In this document: one piece after another, positions 5,885 through 6,636 of the stretch
Layout of the letters: each line of letters starts with the position of its first letter
Position numbering within the stretch: the stretch's first letter is position 1
DNA from: Collimonas sp. UBA1456
GTDB lineage: Bacteria > Pseudomonadota > Gammaproteobacteria > Burkholderiales > Burkholderiaceae_D
DNA: 6,636 bases
Reading direction: 5' to 3'
NCBI GenBank assembly: GCA_002325825.1
Contig: DCSW01000020.1
Span: 1-6,636 of the forward strand
Program-made: the position numbers and the translations under genes
Notes under the pieces: generated by a model
Told to the model about the DNA's origin: nothing
Databases searched by the model: none
What the model saw: the letters and a program-made list of their open reading frames with translations, nothing else

Positions 5885-6577
5885 ATGTAAAATTCCAGAA
5901 AATTCTGATCGCCATGTTCGCTGCTGCATCCCTGTTCAGCACAACCGCCCGCGCCAATGCACTGGACGATCTCGTCAAGAGCGGCGTGCTGAAAGTGGCG
6001 GTGCCGCAAGACTTTCCGATATTCGGCTCGGTCACCAGCGCCAATCGCGCGCCGTATCTGCAAACCAAGAAGGTCGACCTGATCACTTCCAGCCTGTGCA
6101 AGAATCTGAAACGCAGAAAAGTCATCCCGTTCAGCGAACATTCCGCGCCTTTCTATAACGGAGTGTTCGGTGCCGCTGATCCAAAGGTCACTAGCGCCGC
6201 TGACCTGGCCGCCAAAATCGTCAGCATGACCCATGGCGCCGTGGAAGATCTGGAACTGACCAGGATCGCGCCGACCAGCGCCACCATCAAGCGCTACGAA
6301 TATAATAACGGCACCATCAGTCCTTTCTTGTTCGGCTAGGTGCAACTTGGCCACGAAAGACAACGTGGTTACCGCTGCGATCATCGCCAAGAATCCGCCG
6401 AAGAAACCTGAAAAGAAATTCCTGATCAAGAACTCGCCATGCTCGATCGGCCTCAACCAGGACGAACCAAAACTGCTGGCCAAGGTCAATGCGATTCTGG
6501 AGCAAGCCAAAAAGGATGGTGAACTTAACGCGCTCAGCGTGAAATAACTGGGATTGCCGTTTCCTGTCAATGCTTGA
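5885..6577 (+). pseudogene. Amino-acid-type ABC transporter substrate-binding protein pseudogene
   Basis: Intact relatives are periplasmic family 3 (SBP_bac_3) proteins that deliver polar amino acids or similar compounds to an ABC permease. ATG 5885-5887 is followed by two extra bases (TA, 5888-5889), which create an immediate TAA. Skipping them restores a signal peptide: KFQKILIAMFAAASLFSTT, then an A-R-A cleavage site. Mature landmarks are LDDLVKSGVLKVAVPQDFP, SANRAPYLQTKKVDLITSSL, FYNGVFG, GAVEDLEL, KRYEYNNGTIS, then AAIIAKNPPKKPEKKFLIK and KLLAKVNAILEQAKKDGEL. About 30-35 residues are missing in frame between FGSV and TSANR (near 6031). TAG 6337-6339 probably replaces a glutamine codon, two bases are lost near 6349, and TAA 6545-6547 replaces a tyrosine codon. 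The ancestral end is L-G-L-P-F-P-V-N-A and TGA 6575-6577. No permease or ATPase gene is in the window. Confidence 0.88.
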
Positions 6578-6636
6578 ATGAAAATGTCCTGCAGCCCCCG
6601 TCAAGTAGTCAGTAAGAATGTAGAATTTTCTGCCTG

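Noticed and set aside
5851..6570. 239-codon minus-strand open frame opposite the substrate-binding-protein remnant
   Set aside because: The longest frame there, but the plus strand carries the obvious family motifs; the minus translation is antisense and resembles nothing known.
6578..6636. Start of another gene (ATG at 6578) or an IS end at the right edge
   Set aside because: The frame stays open to the edge but only 19 codons are visible, with no recognised motif and no inverted-repeat partner in the window.

Overview
The window looks like a chromosomal segment of a betaproteobacterium, probably Burkholderiales close to Oxalobacteraceae. This rests on the hemC-hemD-hemX-hemY order, a ppc remnant facing away from hemC, and the character of the surviving proteins; it is recognition by eye, not a database result. 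Only three protein genes look intact (about 3.06 kb, a little under half of the window). Almost all other recognisable coding sequence is broken by stops, frameshifts and deletions. That is typical of a host-restricted or otherwise recently bottlenecked lineage in an early to middle stage of genome erosion, which is an inference.

Layout. At 1-102 (minus) lies an internal piece of an IS256-family transposase, damaged by an 11-bp tandem duplication. 103-505 holds nothing I can name. 506-1834 (minus) is an intact CNNM/CorC-type membrane protein with DUF21, CBS-pair and CorC_HlyC domains, with its own promoter and probably a TTG start. 1927-4713 (minus) is the former hemCDXY operon. hemC (hydroxymethylbilane synthase) and hemD (uroporphyrinogen-III synthase) are intact. 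hemX is a wreck with three frameshifts and six stops. hemY is reduced to its N-terminal membrane hairpin, itself frameshifted. A good sigma70-type promoter sits directly in front of hemC. Divergent from it, 4899-5018 (plus) is a short N-terminal remnant of ppc, continued in the same frame by an unassigned open stretch to 5228. 5305-5879 (plus) is a GntR/FCD-family regulator pseudogene, followed 5 nt later by a pseudogene for an amino-acid-type ABC transporter substrate-binding protein (5885-6577).

How it fits together. The two tetrapyrrole enzymes needed to convert porphobilinogen to uroporphyrinogen III have been kept, while the accessory membrane proteins HemX and HemY, an anaplerotic enzyme (PEP carboxylase), and a regulator with its uptake protein have been lost. 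I see no undescribed multi-gene system, CRISPR array, toxin-antitoxin pair, tRNA or rRNA here. The interest lies in the selective pattern of decay and in the exact lesions.
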